Position numbers and translations under genes: made by a program. From positions 1-6,153 of the forward strand of contig JAJSZO010000072.1 of NCBI GenBank assembly GCA_030262795.1: 6,153 bases of DNA, read 5' to 3'. Positions 5,219-6,153 of the stretch are shown piece by piece. The notes below the pieces were generated by a model. It did not search any database. It saw only the letters and a program-made list of their open reading frames with translations, and had not been told where the DNA came from. Positions within the stretch are counted from its first letter, which is position 1, and each line of letters opens with the position of its first letter. Origin of the DNA: Deltaproteobacteria bacterium. Its GTDB lineage: Bacteria; Desulfobacterota; Desulfobacteria; Desulfobacterales; ETH-SRB1.

Positions 5219-6073
5219 CTATAAGGATCGAAAAAAAAGGACAAAGAAAAATCGCAGGGCAATAACTCCCAAAATCAACGGACTTACAATACTAAGAGGG
5301 AACTTGGCATATTTGTCGAAAAGTCGGTAGCAGCTTTTGTGAAATTCAAAGACCGAGCGAATGATCAGCTTATCACTGCTGCCACCGACATAATGAACGA
5401 TTGACGTTTGCGGAAAGCAAACTACTTTCCATCCGGAAAGCGATATACGTTTGCACCAGTCAGCATCTTCCCAGTACATGAAAAACCGTTCGTCCATAAA
5501 GCCCGCATCCTTAATGGCCTTTCTCCTTACCACCATACAGGCTCCGGAGACCCAATCCACCGCTATAGGAGTTATTCCGTCAGATCTGGTAGTGAGTATG
5601 TTTTGACGGGTGATCCGATTGTCAGGAAACCACCTGGTCAAAAAGGAATTTCGCCCGAAAAATGCTGTAAGAGGGGTGGGAAAAGACCTTGCCGAACCCT
5701 GCACAGAACCATCTCTATTGAGGATTTTAGGCCCAACAATCCCCACGTCAGGGTTCTTTTCCATATAATGCAAGACACACTCAAAAAAAACTTTTTCAAC
5801 ATAAGTATCAGGATTCAAAAGAACAACATAAGGTGAAAAACTTTGTTTTAAAGCCTGATTCACTGCCGCAGCAAACCCCATATTATATGTATTGCCGGTA
5901 ATCAGAACATCAGGAAACAACTCGCTTATGCGAGTTACATCGTCATCAGAATCGTTATCTTGTACAAAAATATTTGCAGAAATATCTCCAAGAGAATCAT
6001 AAATAGATTCAAGGCATTTAATAAGATAATCCGTACTGTTATAATTAACTATAATAATATCAACAGAGTTCAA
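5219..6073 (-). CDS. Family 2 glycosyltransferase (rhamnosyltransferase-like)
   Basis: A 284-aa GT-A fold glycosyltransferase. The nucleotide-sugar fold begins VDIIIVNYNS (residues 4-13). D39 in VQDNDSDD, the NMGFAAAVNQ segment (64-73) and NPD (87-89, replacing the classic DxD) are typical of the GT2 subgroup that includes rhamnosyltransferases. VSGACMVVRR (175-184) and FMYWEDADWC (198-207), with the catalytic-base acidic pair E202-D203, complete the set. The last 25 or so residues are strongly hydrophobic and could anchor the enzyme at the inner membrane. The likely role is adding a sugar to a cell-surface polysaccharide or glycolipid; donor and acceptor cannot be read from sequence. The start is TTG at 6071-6073, supported by GGAGG at 6079-6083 with a 5-base spacer and by the N terminus matching the family. 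It converges with the plus-strand genes and no other glycan gene is in view; partners may lie beyond 6153. Confidence 0.92.
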   Translation of the reverse strand: MNSVDIIIVNYNSTDYLIKCLESIYDSLGDISANIFVQDNDSDDDVTRISELFPDVLITGNTYNMGFAAAVNQALKQSFSPYVVLLNPDTYVEKVFFECVLHYMEKNPDVGIVGPKILNRDGSVQGSARSFPTPLTAFFGRNSFLTRWFPDNRITRQNILTTRSDGITPIAVDWVSGACMVVRRKAIKDAGFMDERFFMYWEDADWCKRISLSGWKVVCFPQTSIVHYVGGSSDKLIIRSVFEFHKSCYRLFDKYAKFPLSIVSPLILGVIALRFFFVLFFRSL

Positions 6074-6078
6074 TTATG

Positions 6079-6083
6079 CCTCC
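6079..6083 (-). promoter_or_regulatory. Shine-Dalgarno that fixes the TTG start of the glycosyltransferase
   Basis: On the minus strand GGAGG is followed by five bases (CATAA) and then TTG. No in-frame ATG is as well placed. Confidence 0.75.
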
Positions 6084-6096
6084 GCTATTAATTTTT

Positions 6097-6105
6097 ATTT
6101 TACCA
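6097..6105 (-). promoter_or_regulatory. Possible extended -10 promoter for the glycosyltransferase
   Basis: On the minus strand TGGTAAAAT matches the extended -10 pattern TGnTATAAT with one change. No good -35 box stands at the usual distance, because that position falls in the 6112-6133 palindrome. The leader to the start codon would be about 20 bases. Confidence 0.35.
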
Positions 6106-6111
6106 TATGGA

Positions 6112-6133
6112 TTCCCACGCTGGAGCATGGGAA
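6112..6133. repeat. 22-bp imperfect palindrome, dispersed-repeat type
   Basis: TTCCCA at 6112-6117 pairs with TGGGAA at 6128-6133. After one C-A mismatch, GC pairs with GC around a TGGA loop. Palindromes of the form TTCCCACGCT...GTGGGAA recur in many proteobacterial genomes in my recollection. Here it lies just upstream of the putative glycosyltransferase promoter. Confidence 0.6.
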
Positions 6134-6153
6134 GCAGACAAGAACCAAGTGTA

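Noticed and set aside
5408..5836. Plus-strand 142-codon open frame opposite the glycosyltransferase
   Set aside because: It is fully antisense to a gene with complete GT2 motifs and shows no domain-like sequence of its own.

Overview
The window suggests an anaerobic, sulfate-reducer-like bacterium of the former Deltaproteobacteria (Desulfobacterota). This is inferred from the gene mix (OleD-type reductase, single-domain PocR proteins, an acs remnant, an ATPase fused to a nuclease-like domain), from moderate to low GC, and from abundant small palindromic repeats. No single feature proves the taxonomy.

Layout: 1-195 is a compact palindromic element. Its 28-bp perfect terminal inverted repeats enclose three further hairpins. 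It lies directly upstream of a 604-aa AAA-type ATPase with a C-terminal PD-(D/E)XK-like domain (230-2044, +). A gene-poor stretch (2045-2463) leads to a sigma70-like promoter. Between that promoter and the next gene is a 17-nt orphan copy of the repeat end. The next gene is an orphan oleD-like NAD(P)-dependent short-chain reductase (2536-3561, +). Two PocR ligand-binding-domain sequences follow: a decayed fragment (3551-3808) and an intact 170-aa copy with a strong Shine-Dalgarno (3932-4444). Immediately behind the intact copy is the wreck of an AMP-forming acetyl-CoA synthetase gene (about 4449-4677), keeping one central piece and the C-terminal catalytic-lysine tail, joined by a deletion.

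The region 4678-5218 has no gene but holds a textbook non-autonomous transposon: 26-bp perfect inverted ends at 4893-4918 and 5092-5117, flanked by a perfect 10-bp direct repeat. It sits between two short arrays of a degenerate 7-bp tandem repeat in opposite orientation. A family 2 glycosyltransferase (5219-6073, -) with a TTG start closes the coding content, and a small imperfect palindrome (6112-6133) lies upstream of it.

The genes do not form one obvious pathway. The picture is a repeat-littered accessory or decaying region with four apparently intact genes and two pseudogenes. The strongest non-coding signals are the 195-bp element and the 225-bp MITE-like element. The intact PocR protein next to acs debris suggests a former acetate or propionate activation unit with an associated small-molecule sensor (inference). 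I saw no tRNA, rRNA, CRISPR array or convincing strong intrinsic terminator.
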